DNA of 64,000 nucleotides from Chlamydoabsidia padenii (Eukaryota > Mucoromycota > Mucoromycetes > Mucorales > Cunninghamellaceae). Position numbers and translations under genes: made by a program. The stretch is from NCBI GenBank assembly GCA_025330725.1, contig JAIWND010000008.1:1-64000 (forward strand). Reading direction: 5' to 3'. Positions 10,256 through 20,860 of this stretch are shown one piece after another. How positions within the stretch are numbered: the first letter of the stretch is position 1; each line of letters opens with the position of its first letter. The notes beneath the pieces were generated by a model. That model made no database searches. It was given only the letters and a program-made list of their open reading frames with translations, and was not told where the DNA came from.

Positions 10256-11211
10256 TTATGTTGTTGTTTTGTGGTTGCTGATAACGTTGCCCTTGTTGAT
10301 GTGATAATTCCGTTGGTTATTATAGGGTCGTCGGTAATCATTGTTTTCATAGTAATTTGGTCGCTGATTCTTTGGTGGGAAATCGGGTCCAGTATATCCT
10401 TTGAAATCATAACCTGTGAGATCATCTTCGTTGTATCGATAAGGTCGTTGACGTCGGTTGTCATGGCAATTGTTGCGACGGGGTTGATATGCATCATTTT
10501 GATTCCTCGAGAAATTGTTGAATTCCTGTTGTATGATTTGTCGGATAGATTTTGTGATATCTTTCAGGTCCAATGCTTGATCAGTCATTGCATTTAGATT
10601 TGATGGAGGCTGTTGATGTATGTCCATGGTATGGTACATGGTTCTTGGGTGGAAAGGGTTGTCAACCATATTGACTTGTTGTGGGTGATGAGCAACCCAG
10701 TATCCTTCTGCAGCATTTAACCAAGATTCGATGCTCTTGCAGCCCAGGGATATACAATGCTGTTGTATGGCTTCATTCAGGCCAGCACGGAGACGGCTTT
10801 GGATCATGGTTCGCTGTCAATATCAGCCAATTCAGCGGCCTCGCCAATACGAGCGTAGAACGTCTTAGGGTGTTCGTGTGCGCCTTGTTTCATGTTATGG
10901 AAAGCATATTCGTATGTCTGGATCAATTCAGGAGTGATATAGTGATCATGTAGCTTCTTCATCACTTGAGTATAGGTCAGATCGGATTTCTTTTTCAATT
11001 CTTTGTTCACAAAAGTTCTTGCGGCATGATAGAGTTGCGCCTTGAGGATGACCAGCATGCGTTTTTCGTCTGCAATGTTGTTTAAAGCAAAGTAGTTATC
11101 TAGGCTTTGCTCAAAGGTACGGAAGTCTTCACCTTCAAATCCAGCGAATGAGATCAGCTTGATTTTGGGTGGATAGATGGGGCTGTTTGCCAACACAGTG
11201 TGTTCGGTCAT
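10256..11211 (-). pseudogene. gag of the Ty3-type element (split frame)
   Basis: Starts at ATG 11211 with PPKIKLISFAGFEGEDFRTF, typical of the Ty3 capsid N-terminus, then PKTFYARIGEAAELADIDSEP and a stop. The rest (MIQSRLRAGLNEAIQQHC, SWLNAAEGYWVA) continues in another frame from 10807. Stop and ATG overlap as ATGA, so either one base has been lost or the two halves are made by frameshift or reinitiation. The C-terminal part is rich in Gln, Asn and Arg. I do not see a CCHC zinc knuckle. The region 9898-10255 between gag and pol has no clear frame. Confidence 0.8.
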
Positions 11212-11464
11212 CTTGCTTTGGGTTTCTTGTAATAGTCTTGAAGCTTGTATAGCTTGGTATCGAAGTTTATTTGTCGGTGGTAAAGGGCGTTGCCTTGGAA
11301 TCTTGAGATTTGCTTGCGTATAACGCTTGATAGAGAGATAGCTTTTTGATTTAACTTGAAAGCGGAGTTTGATAATCCAGGTACCAAGTAGTACGGTAGG
11401 AGTTTGAATAGAGAGATATTACTTGAATTTGTTTAAGATATCCCCTGTAGTGAGCACCAAAATA

Positions 11465-11960
11465 TGTTACGGGTATATATGTTATGTATATAGGTAACTA
11501 ATGTGTTTTTGGTCTTTTTGTATGATTTTTATAGAGTGAGCACCAGAACTTTTATGGTGAAAGTTCAACCTTTTTGATAGAATAGAGTGAAATAAAGAAT
11601 CTACGACTAAATGTGTCGGATTTTAAATAATCAAGACTTATAGTCTGAAAAAAATATGAATATGCTCTATATAAATGATAGAGACTAAAAGAATAAGACA
11701 GTATTTGGTTGGATCGAAGTCCTTTTATACTGCTTTTATTGAGTTAAATAATAAATAAGAGATAACTATCGAAAAAAATAAAATTGCGGGGAGAGGAGGG
11801 TATTTATACTAATAATTAAAACTGCGCATCCAACAATGAACAAGATGTGCAGATAACAAGAGGTGCATATAACCTGAGGTGCAGATATTACTATATCTGG
11901 TCGGCCCAAGCCATTAGACCTGGAATTCCAAATATGGCTTGCAAAATATCATCCTCGTCA
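11465..11960 (-). repeat. 5' LTR of the Ty3-type element
   Basis: 496-bp copy of the 3' LTR. Just inside it (bases 11464 downwards) the element reads TATTTTGGTGCTCACTAC; TGGTGCTCACTAC, five bases from the LTR, is the likely tRNA primer-binding site. It ends with the AAAG target duplication at 11961. Confidence 0.92.
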
Positions 11961-12508
11961 AAAGTGTAATGTTTGAAGAAAAGTATAAAAACCGTAGCAT
12001 AAGTGATATGAAGGGCTCTCTTTTTATCGAAGAAAAAATGATGGAGTTTATATATTTGTAATCTTTGTATTGTTATGGCTCTGTTCAAGGTAAAGGGGCT
12101 AATATGTAACATCAACAGTCTGTGTAAGGAGGAAGACCATGCATTGCGGGTTTTGAATATTGGATTTATTGTGAAGTACAATGAATGGTGAATACAACAT
12201 CAAGAACAATAAAAGACAGTAGGTACGCTTATAAAATAACTGTAAATAAGATAGATGGTTATGGTAAACCCAATAAAAGAGGATCTTATATCAAAAAAAC
12301 ATCACAAAAGACAAAGTAGATAGCAAATGAAGAGGGTTTTGCATTGAGTTTTTTTTATTAAAAGAAAAACTATTTGAAAATTAAAAGATTTTGTGAGGAT
12401 GGTTAAAAGAAGAGGGGTGTTCAAACCCTATTTATGCCGCAAATACAACATCGGGTGTTGAAAAAAATGTCGGGATTTGCAAATGCATGAATGCTGGTTT
12501 TGGTCTTT

Positions 12509-12539
<31 letters not shown>

Positions 12540-12857
12540 CCTTTGTATATTGGATCTTTTCTTTTTTTGCCAGAATCTAATTGTATCCCAATGTTTGTTC
12601 ATCATTAACTTTTCCCAAATTGGCCATGCATTGAACTATCATCTGTCAAATTGATATTAGTCATGATTTAAAACACCAGATTGTACATAGAAATGACTTT
12701 TCCTCAAGTAATGGGTATATCAAGAACACACATAGAATAAGGGGGAAAGTGTAAACCCTTTTTCGGTTGCATGCATTGAGAATTGATTTCCCGATTCCTT
12801 TTTCGCTTTCCAAGATTATCTGACATAATTCTTCTTCATTATGATCTTTCATCATGT
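11961..12857. other. Intergenic, no gene seen
   Basis: AT-rich sequence with a T tract of about 29 at 12511-12539. No reading frame has coding character and no splice pattern is convincing. Confidence 0.6.
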
Positions 12858-13190
12858 TCCCTCTTCAGTTTCTTCATCGGTGGAAACATCTTCCGAAAAT
12901 AGATTTTGTGTAACCTAGTCCTTTGAGGCTTCTTTATAAATTATACGAGATGCCTTCATTGTGGTAAATTTGCCAATGACTTGATATATGTAATAGGTAT
13001 AGACAGTCTCCTTTTCAGTACCCCTCTTGATATTAGTGATAGCTCGAGTATGATGCAGCCAATCACTTCCCAAAATGAAATGAGAGGAGGGACACTTTGA
13101 ACAAACAGAGCCGTGCAAGTCTGACACTTTACTGACAGTACAAGTTTTGCGGGATCCGATAAACAATTTTTTTATTGGGTGTTTTTGCAT
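12858..13190 (-). pseudogene. Old retroelement fragment (protease region)
   Basis: The minus-strand frame contains CPSSHFILGSDWLHHTRAIT then TTMKASRIIYKE. These align with CPSHLILGIDWLNHAQAI and VTMKASRIIYEE in pol of the element at 6195-11960. The surrounding residues align only loosely and the flanking protein is lost. This is a diverged fragment of a related Ty3-type element, older than the intact-looking copy. Confidence 0.8.
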
Positions 13191-13599
13191 AATATCATCT
13201 ACATTTATACTAAAAGGACATAATCTACTACACTATACTAATATACATATATACACTACTTGTCGTTCCTGTCCAGGTCCAAATCAATGTTGTTATAATA
13301 AAGATGGAAGTGGAGATCTGTTTGTATATGTTGTTTCCATGTCTAGGTTTCCCAATGATGCTTCTGAACAATACTTGATATTGCCCAGTATCGATTTCCC
13401 TAATATACAAGAGGAACAAAAAAAAAAAAAAAAAAAGAAGGGGAAGGTTAGTAAATGGGGGGAGCATCGCATATAGGCTTTTGTAATCCAACAGAGTTTA
13501 CCTAAATTGAATCATCACCATGTTGAGGAGCTATCTATACAATGTAGATTATACAAGAGTTAGTACAGGTCAAGTATCCTATAGTTCCATGGCATTGTC
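13191..13599. other. Intergenic, no gene assigned
   Basis: Holds an A18 tract at about 13419-13436. Minus-strand frames upstream of the retroelement fragment are open for some 60 codons but I recognise nothing in them; they may be further decayed element sequence. Confidence 0.4.
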
Positions 13600-14180
13600 T
13601 TGATGATGTTTACCTTTATCATCCCCGCTTTGATCCTGTATGGTTCCTCTTAAATGGTAGAGACAGTTTCTATAAAACAAAACAAAGTATTAGACTATGA
13701 CCATCAAGCGAGCATTTGTTTTTCTTCTTTTACTTACCATTGAGAGATAGCCCATTAGTTTCACCACCCTGCGCCTTTTATAAAGATCGTTTCAGTCTTC
13801 AGAGAGCACTTGACTTGTTCATCCTGTTTCTGTTACTGTTGCTGCTTTTTTTGCTTCGAGATTGCTAGTGGTCTGTTGTAATGTGTTGAGGGAGAGATGT
13901 AGCGCACTGTTGGTATCGGTCGTAACTTCATCAATAGTTGGACTGGTGGCAAATTGAAGAATTGCTATCGTGAGTTGGGTAAAGAGTCAGAGTGGTAAAT
14001 CCAAGCATGCCTCAATATAAGCCAAGTGGTATTGATACGATTGTTAGAGTTGGAGGCAAAAAAAAAAAAAAAAAGAAGTGAAAGAAAAGGAAGAAAATCG
14101 ATTCCAGCCTAATTCGGGGGTTGAATACTTACCTGAGCCCCTGAACACCTCTCCTCTATGCGCGGCGAACGAAAAATCAT
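13600..14180 (-). pseudogene. Possible decayed or very short spliced gene
   Basis: Three strong splice signals sit in order on the minus strand. ATG at 14180 opens 16 codons ending exactly at CAG|GTAAGTAT (exon end 14133). An acceptor ...GATAG precedes 13964. A donor GTAAG follows 13738, and an acceptor TATAG precedes 13669. In the middle exon one frame has protein-like composition (TSPTIDEVTTDTNSALHLSL) but meets two TGA codons, each one transition from CGA; the frame that joins exon 1 cleanly gives only a 59-aa product. No family is recognised. It may be a degraded gene, a short gene or a non-coding spliced RNA. Confidence 0.3.
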
Positions 14181-14878
14181 GCAAAAAAAAAAAAAAAAAA
14201 AAAAAGACTATCAAATAAAAAAAAAGTGACACGAGAGGCAAGTGCACACCATATGTCATATTTGCTTCAAGTTCTCAACCCTTGAGCATGACATCACTTA
14301 TGCCTTGTGATGTCTCCAGTCAAAAAAAAAAAAAAAAAAAAAAAAAAAGGTGGCCCTCCCGCATAATATTGATTTCATTCGATTTTGCGAATCATCAAAC
14401 TATTATACCTCTCACATTTCGCGGTTTGAAACTAAAAACAGAAAAATCCCCTCATAACATTTTCAGCCTATCCGAAACCAAGTTTTGCCAAGACAAGTGA
14501 CCTGAAGCTTGCAGGAGCAGTAATACCAGAGAAACCCAGGAAATCCTATTCTACTTATCCTTATCTTTCTCTACAGTACATCGAATCAAGTTCCGTTACC
14601 TGATAATGTCTTTACAGCAGTGTTTGCATTATTTAGATTAACCTTGGAATCCGATATATTAGTGGTATTACGTAATAGGAAACTAGTTGGGGAACTGAAA
14701 AAAGCGATGATATGGATATGACATTTTGATAGGGTTGGGGGATCTCGCTACCTAGTGCGAATTCGGGATTTTAAATTTGGGAACTTTCTTGAGTCTCTTT
14801 TTTATATTTTATTTCAGACAACCTTTTTCTTTCTCTCTTCTCGTTTTGCCTTGTCCTTTTGTCATCTTTCATTATTGT
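14181..14878. other. Intergenic with A tracts
   Basis: Contains A tracts of about 24 (14182-14205) and 26 (14323-14348) and no recognised gene. The promoter of the BTB/CAP-Gly gene presumably lies at its right end. Confidence 0.5.
14764..14776 (-). promoter_or_regulatory. AAATCCCG-type element upstream of the BTB/CAP-Gly gene
   Basis: Plus strand CGGGATTTTAAAT, the reverse orientation of the element, 103 bp before the start codon at 14879. Confidence 0.45.
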
Positions 14879-17667
14879 ATGGTTGAATTGCCTTCTCATA
14901 CTTTATTATCTTGTTTGAAAAAAGCGCTCGACCAATCAAAAGAATACTCGGCAGACATATGTTGTCGTTTTTACAATGACGAGCTTTGGATTCATAAAGG
15001 TAGGTGCATGCCACTATAAATGACTATGACTTTGGCCTACTTATCATTAACTTGTCTTTATATATATATATATTTGTCTCAGGTATTCTACTCTCTCGAT
15101 GTTCGCCTGCCTTTTTACAACACTTTGCACCAAGTCTCATTACCGCCATTGATACGGATAATGGTGGTGATATTTGGATGATAAACTTTGACCAGCGACT
15201 CTCGTCTTCTTTATTCAAGATATTGGTAACTTTTTGGTATACTGCTGCTTTGGAACCTTTACCTGCACATCTTGGTAAAGAGCTCGAAAGCCTGGAAAAC
15301 CAACTTGGTACTCAGCTTCTTCCTCGTACTAGTACTACCGACATGGCGGCAATGCAACGAGATTGTTACACACAACTAGTAGGTGATCTAGATCGGATGC
15401 GACAAGAAGCCCTTGGATGCGATATCAAAATTAGTTTACCAATGGAAACCAAGGATACCTGTATGATGATACCTGCCCATCGATTCATCTTGGCCAGTCA
15501 ATCAACGTACTTTTATGGGATGTTTTGCTCGGACTTTAGTGAAAGCCAAAACAGTGTGATGCAGCTGACTGATCACTTCTTCACACCAATGGTAATGCAG
15601 GTCATATTACACTACCTTTACTCCGGCCATGTCCATGTCCCACCTCCTCCTCAATTGGATTCAATCTACAACAACGGCAACAATTTATCCACACCACCAC
15701 CTCTCACGAAAATCCAAAAGTTGACAATGAAGAAACACTCGTTGCGTACGCTTCAAATGACCTATATTGCTGCTGACTATCTTGGCCAACTAAAGACGCT
15801 TGGGCATGATGTCCTCTGTGCCATGTCTCGTACATGTGATGGATTCAAATGCCTGTGTCATGACTGTGTCAAATTGCTACCATCCATGCTCTCCTTTGTC
15901 GACAAGAAGACGGACGACCCACTGTTATCTACTTTGCGTGCGGATTTGGTGACACTCTATTCTGATCCTGCCAATGCTATTGAACATCTCTGGTCTCAAA
16001 AACCATTTGCTATCCTTGTCCATTCTATGGTGCCTTGTGCTGCCTCAATAACGAGTCCTTGTGACGATCCTATCTCAACACTGATTTCTGACATTTTGGA
16101 ACAAACCTATGCCAATCTTACAAAACACAATGCTATCCATGTCCTGCATTCATTACACCTATGCTTTTCCAAACTCCGAAGTGCTGATCTGGTTCCGACA
16201 TGGTCTTTGCCCATCCTTGATCTTTTGCAACCAATCTTACGATCTACTGTCACCATGATCTCTCAACATTTTGACTTTTATTGTGTAGAATACCCAATCT
16301 TGGTATCATGTGTGGACGGTATTGGATGTGGCTTCTCCTTTGACTTTTTGGATTTTTTACTCAAGCATGTGTTGAGCCAAGGAATACAAGATACGAATGC
16401 AGGTATCATCTACCAAGGTATTGTCAAGGATCTTATTGGGCGTCAAGAAACGGTCAGAAATGTGGCACTAGACGATGTATTATTGGGTGCTCGCGTGCAA
16501 TGTACTGCTTATTTGGCTCGACGATGGCTCACTGTCAAATCATCAGGTGGATTCCGTTACTTGGAAAAGGCAACAATGCGACAACTTGCGATAGGTAATA
16601 ATAATAATAATAATAAAACATATTTACTCACTTTTTACTTTTCTGTGTAGATATTGGCATTCCTTATCGAACTTTGACTAAACCTTTTGATTCGGATTTA
16701 CTATCTCTATTCAGCTTCAAACACAAGTCCTCCAAATATACACCAAGACGCAAATCAGAAAATGAATCACCCATCTCATCTACTCGGCGGCGGTCTTTTG
16801 GTACACACCGACCAACCAATGTACCAGATACCTACTCTTCAACAACCCGACCACGATCTTATTCAACCGGGGCAACACCTTGCAACCCATCTTCTGGTTA
16901 TGTCAACTACAATACTCTCAATGCAATGTCAACTCAGCCTTTAATTCACCTACTATCAATGGAAACTGAACCAAGAAGATACAAACAGGAAATGGAACAA
17001 GAAGCAGCTCATAGGCATCCGCCTTATGACCTGTTGACGGACGAAGACTTGTTGGATGCGTTATTACCAATGGACGACATTGTACCTGTGATCGGACGGA
17101 CATCTCGACTCAAGTTTGAACTGCCATCTAATGGACCGACCCGTGCCAAATCACCACTCCACCCCAACTTGTATCATCAACTTCCCTCAGACACTGATCT
17201 GCTCTCACCACTAATGAAAACTACCAACAACAACAACAACAACAACAACAAGAAACTTCTCTCACATGTAAAGAAACATGGTTTGTCATCAACTAGAAAA
17301 TCAAAGTGGGGACTGGGACATAGTAGTGATTACAGTGAAGATGACGATGAAGTGGCCACTATCACACCTATGATTGGTGCCAAAGTCGAACTTCGTCGTC
17401 GACCTTTGCCTACTTTTGGGACCATTCAATATGTTGGGCCTGTGTCTTTTGCAAAGGGTACTTGGATTGGTTTAGAATTGGAATCAAGACGTAAGTATTA
17501 TAATCAAGTGTATGTTTTTTTTTTTAACTTGATCTTTTTTATGTCTAGTCGGAAAAAATAATGGATGTGTATCAGGGGTGACATATTTCCACACGGATCC
17601 TCAACGTGGGCTATTTGTCAAACAAGATGATTTTACCATTATCTCCATCCCAGCTATGGCTCACTAG
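14879..17667 (+). CDS. BTB/POZ protein with C-terminal CAP-Gly domain
   Basis: Four exons (14879-14999, 15083-16594, 16651-17490, 17549-17667) give an exact 863-aa protein. Early residues (VELPSHTLLSCLKKALDQSK, SADICCRFYND, ILLSRCSPAFL) look like a degenerate BTB fold. A clearer BTB follows around residues 180-260 (IPAHRFILASQSTYFYGMFC, VILHYLYSGHV). A long helical region and a Ser/Asn-rich linker lead to a C-terminal CAP-Gly domain (GAKVELRRRPLPTFGTIQYV, FAKGTWIGLEL, then GKNNG across the last intron, then GLFVKQDDF). CAP-Gly domains bind EEY/F tails of tubulin and EB1, while BTB domains often recruit Cullin-3 or dimerise, so this may link microtubules to ubiquitination. That role is inference. 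Confidence 0.85.
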
Positions 17668-17961
17668 TTAGTATCATTATCCTATAGTATATATACCCCT
17701 TCTTTTTTATATATATAATTCTAATGTGAAGCTGATGCTTCTCATCCTTTTTAACACATTCCTCTATTATCCCCCCTCCTCTCCTCTCTCTAACCCCATC
17801 GTTGTATTGTTAAATAAAAATAAAAACCTCTTTTTTACTATTTCTGGGAATTCCGCTCACACTATAGTAGAATTTGAAAGAGAACCATCATTCTTGTATC
17901 CTATAGTATAAAAATACCAACCTGTTTGATCTCTCACCCAATACTCCCCCCCCAAAAAAAA

Positions 17962-18480
17962 ATGAAGTTCAACCTGATCGTGTGTTTCATTACCGCATTC
18001 GTTACACAATGCATTTTAGCAGCACCAATCACGGATCTTCCATCCGAGCCCACCATGGTATCAGACCTGGTAACGGATGGATGGCCTCAAGATCAAGCGG
18101 ATATTATAGTCAGTTTATTCGATGCTGTCGATGCATTGGCGGATGTACCGGAACGTGACGAAGAAGACTCGGATGAGGTACGGTATTTCGACAATCTCAG
18201 AGTAGACCTGAGTCAATTACTAGCACAGGCAGGGTATGCTTATACATCTGTGGGAGCCCGCCACCGTGTGATTTCTCGTCTGGCAGATACACCCGTGAGT
18301 GGTGCTTCACGTAGAGATACCATGATTCATGTACTCCATGAGGTCGTCTCGTTGGTCCATTCTGCTAATCTCTTTATTGGTATGCTTGATAATCCTACCC
18401 TTAGCGAATTTGGAAGTATTCTTTTGGATGCGGCACAAATGGTTGAAAAGTTGGTCAATTTTCCCAATACCCCACAGTAA
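17962..18480 (+). CDS. Small secreted protein, unrecognised
   Basis: Uninterrupted 172-aa frame from ATG 17962. It begins with a classical signal peptide (MKFNLIVCFITAFVTQCILA, cleavage likely after ILA), and the mature part has no cysteine, which is unusual for effector-like proteins. The body is acidic and helical (DQADIIVSLFDAVDALADV, LSEFGSILLDAAQMVEKLVN). The composition resembles small fungal cell-wall or hydrophobic surface-binding proteins, but I cannot name a family. It starts 294 bp after the BTB/CAP-Gly stop and converges on DLD1, whose stop is 139 bp away. Confidence 0.75.
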   Translation: MKFNLIVCFITAFVTQCILAAPITDLPSEPTMVSDLVTDGWPQDQADIIVSLFDAVDALADVPERDEEDSDEVRYFDNLRVDLSQLLAQAGYAYTSVGARHRVISRLADTPVSGASRRDTMIHVLHEVVSLVHSANLFIGMLDNPTLSEFGSILLDAAQMVEKLVNFPNTPQ

Positions 18481-18618
18481 TAATACATACCATGTTTATG
18501 CAATAAAGTCTTTTTTTTTTCATGCCGATATTTTAAATCCCGACAACACGCCCGGACATGTTATTTTTTATTAATTAAACAGCCATCAACTAATATAACA
18601 AGTATAATTTTTCTATTT

Positions 18619-20684
18619 CTAATTGTCAGGTAAGACTTTACCGGGATTCATAATACCTTTTGGATCCAGGGCATTTTTCAAAGTAGACATCAGATCAACA
18701 GTGTTATCACCCAGTTCCGCTCTGAGGTATCCCTTTTTGCCAATCCCGACACCATGTTCCCCAGTGACCGAGCCTACGTTACCCCCCCCCAAAAAAAATA
18801 ATGTTAGATCACCCACTCCTAAATAAAAATCAAATTACCTTCCATTTCAATAGCTCTTGTCAGTAGCATTTTGTTCAGTCGTTTTGCTTCTTCAAATTCT
18901 TCAGGTTTAGAAGCATCAAAGAGCAAAAACACATGAAAGTTTCCTAAAAAGACGCTGTTAATAAAAGAGAGAGAGAGAGAGATTATCATATTAGTCACTT
19001 ACCATCACCAACATGACCCACGATCGAGCCTTCAATAGTCGAAGATTTCAGGTTATTCTTTGTTTCATCAATAATTGCAGGTAGTTGAGATACAGGCACG
19101 ACCACATCCGTTGTCCACACCGAAGCATTTTCTTTTAGTAAAGTCGCACTCCACAGGCAGATCTTCCGAGCTTCCCATAAATCCTTTTGTTCCTTTTCAT
19201 CCTTGGCATATTTAAAGGCTCCACCTTGATGTTGTTTCGTGATGTCAGATACCACTATCAAAAAAAAAGTTAAGTACAGTCATTTCTTCTTTTCCCCCCT
19301 CCTTTGTTTTTACCTTTGATTTCATGATCAATTTGACTTTGACTTCCTGCAAATTTAAAGAAGAGAGTAGGTTTAACGTCATGACCCAGTTGAGGACTTG
19401 ATAAGTGGATAGCGCGCATCATTTCATCATCTAGTAATTCGACGGCATTGATTTGGACTCCGGCGCGGATGATTTCAGGTACCACAGCAGCAGCATCACG
19501 AATAGTAGGAAAGTTACAGACGGCAACTGGAATAAAAAACAATATATACAAAGTGAGTTTTTCTTTTATGACAATATCTATCCATTTACCTGCTTCTTTT
19601 TCTGGAAGGACAGCAAGTTTGAGTGTTGCTTCGGTGACAATACCCAGTGTTCCTTCAGATCCAATAAACAAGCGAGTCAAATCATAGCCAGCCGATGATT
19701 TCCTGCAAAGTAATCAAGATGAGTCATTTTATTATATATATATATATATATATTTACCTAGGTCTTTGTCGAGTTTTTATCACCTTGCCATCGGCGGTCA
19801 CCACAGTTAAATTGATGACCCATTCTTTCATGGTACCATATCTAATGGCATTCGTTCCACTACAAGAAGTACCAACCATACCACCAATACAAGCACCTAT
19901 ACTCCCACGCCCCACCCCCAATAAAGTATGAGAGATGACCCCACTATTTTATGTGCTTACCTGGACCAGGATCAAGTGGGAAAAATAGACCATGTTGTTT
20001 TAATTGTAGATTGAGGTCTTCCCAACCCATTCCAGGACCCACCACCACATCCAAATCTTCAGGATGAAAAGCAATCATTTCATTCATATGTTCAGTAAAA
20101 GAGAGACAAATTCCACCTTGAGGTGCAGCAAAATGTCCTTCCAGGCTTGTACCACCAGAGAAAGGAATCACTGCTATACTATTTCCACACAAACAAAGAG
20201 AGGTGAGTATGGTCGTCTATCTCTCTCTCTCTCTCTTTTTTTTTTTTATATTTTACCCAAGTTCGTTTGCCACCTTGACAATGTCCACCACTTCTTGCGT
20301 ATTACGCGGGAAGACAACAATGTTGGGGGCACCTTCGTTGTGATAACTATTGCTTGAGTAGCCATGGTTTTGTAAGATATCTTCATCCACAGTAACATGT
20401 TCAGGAGGTAATATCTGTTGTAATCGGTCAAAGGCTTGTTTCAACTTGGTTTGACTGGGCTTTTTCAATTCGGGTCGAGTAGAGAGCTTGTTGGTAGTAG
20501 TAGAAGAGGGTTGATGCATCAAGGTGTAATCAAGTCCCACACCCGCCAAAAAAGCGAGGGCTAGAAAGGGTGCCTTGTTACCAGACCGACGAGTTGTTTG
20601 TGTCGCATAGGTACGTTGAGCATTCCAAGAAAGGTGAGATTTCCTTGATGCTACGTTTAATGTTCGTCGGAAGAATGAGTGCAT
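18619..20684 (-). CDS. DLD1: D-lactate dehydrogenase (cytochrome c), mitochondrial
   Basis: FAD flavoprotein that oxidises D-lactate to pyruvate and passes electrons to cytochrome c. Eight exons (20257-20684, 19961-20178, 19758-19896, 19590-19702, 19314-19526, 19003-19254, 18839-18943, 18619-18773) sum to 1623 nt, 540 aa. The N-terminus is basic and Ser/Arg-rich (a mitochondrial presequence), followed by a hydrophobic segment ([17 protein letters not shown]), as expected for an inner-membrane anchor facing the intermembrane space. The FAD-binding domain has [52 protein letters not shown] and [19 protein letters not shown]. The C-terminal cap has GHVGDGNFH and [13 protein letters not shown]. 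The D-2-hydroxyglutarate dehydrogenase (DLD2/3) group is close, but the transmembrane anchor favours DLD1. Confidence 0.92.
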
Positions 20685-20860
20685 GATGGGACAAGAAGAA
20701 GAAGAGTATGGGGAGGGGGATCGCCCTTTTATAATAGCGCATTTCATAATTTCAGTCACCGCCATCCGTTTCGGTGAAAGGATTTTCCAATACAATATAG
20801 TTATTTATTTGATCAATAAACTAGATTACACTCTATTCTACAGTACCAAGTGGGATGCTT

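Larger units (their letters stand above)
6195..11960 (-). mobile_element. Ty3-type LTR retrotransposon, recent but defective
   Basis: 5766-bp element on the minus strand with 496-bp LTRs at 11465-11960 (5') and 6195-6690 (3'), 4-bp direct repeats AAAG at 6191-6194 and 11961-11964, and TG...CA ends. The gene order gag, protease, reverse transcriptase, RNase H is that of the Ty3 group. I see one difference between the LTRs (C at 6203 versus G at 11473), so insertion is recent. Yet gag is split, reverse transcriptase carries a frameshift, the protease site is altered and the integrase core is missing. It lies 168 bp beyond the right-arm tRNA-Val gene. Confidence 0.92.

Noticed and set aside
14125..14135. 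ATACTTACCTG, identical to the 5' end of U1 snRNA
   Set aside because: The following sequence has no U1 stem-loops and no Sm site. The same bases are simply the complement of a strong 5' splice site on the minus strand.
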